Shown: positions 12,820 through 12,889 of the stretch, piece by piece
Numbering within the stretch: position 1 is the stretch's first letter
Layout: every line of letters begins with the position of its first letter
From: JAVBKA01 sp031546715
Lineage (GTDB): Bacteria; Bacillota; Clostridia; Oscillospirales; UBA929
Reading direction: 5' to 3'
DNA: 12,889 nucleotides
Assembly (NCBI GenBank): GCA_031546715.1
Contig: JAVBKA010000072.1
Span: forward strand, 1-12,889
Program-made: the position numbers and the translations under genes
Notes under the pieces: generated by a model
The model's input: only the letters and a program-made list of their open reading frames with translations
The model's database searches: none
Told to the model about the DNA's origin: nothing

Positions 12820-12889
12820 AACTGAGCGCCACCCGAACGGCAACGAAAAGAGAAACACTGGAAAGAGTACAGCCGAGAGACTGGAAAAA

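Overview
The window looks like chromosomal DNA from a low-to-middle GC, Gram-positive clostridium, probably an uncultured gut Oscillospirales/Ruminococcaceae-type organism. This rests on AGGAG-type ribosome binding sites, a DnaD-domain protein next to a DnaC/DnaI-type helicase loader, a phi3T/Bacillus-type thymidylate synthase paired with DHFR, a rubredoxin, and families of palindromic intergenic repeats. The taxonomic call is inference.

Layout. 1-880 is a gene-free repeat field: 89-bp GC-rich palindromic modules (one single, then a 114-bp tandem array), several hairpins, a rightward terminator, and a chain of hairpins behind the first gene. 891-4006 is a leftward operon: ABC ATPase, 12-TM ABC exporter permease, and a soluble protein that joins the cytoplasmic parts of a MotA-type stator to a FliG C-terminal domain. 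4321-4647 is a small rightward helical protein (possibly DUF3847-like), convergent with a leftward rubredoxin (4746-4901); a nested hairpin terminator separates them. 5030-8005 is a leftward replication-type operon: DnaD-domain protein, DnaC-like loader, and a translationally coupled metallophosphoesterase. A long palindromic element fills the gap before a leftward Eis-type acetyltransferase (8196-9398), which is divergent from a membrane acyltransferase (9599-10693); two good sigma-A promoters and an operator-like dyad lie between them. 10694-11240 is a second repeat field, an inverted counterpart of the first. 11331-12650 is a thyA-folA operon for dTMP and tetrahydrofolate synthesis. The window ends with a very strong promoter behind an A-rich tract, probably driving a stable-RNA operon beyond the edge.

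Best leads. (1) The MotA-loop/FliG_C fusion lacks all membrane segments, sits behind an ABC exporter, and has no flagellar genes near it. (2) The two repeat fields share exact 42-bp and 37-bp blocks in the same module order. Each lies 3' of a gene, and three of their hairpins differ by paired, compensatory changes, which points to conserved structure in the 3' transcript. Smaller oddities are a rubredoxin with CxC in place of CxxC, a thymidylate synthase with PCC at the active site, and a long palindrome between dnaD and the acetyltransferase.
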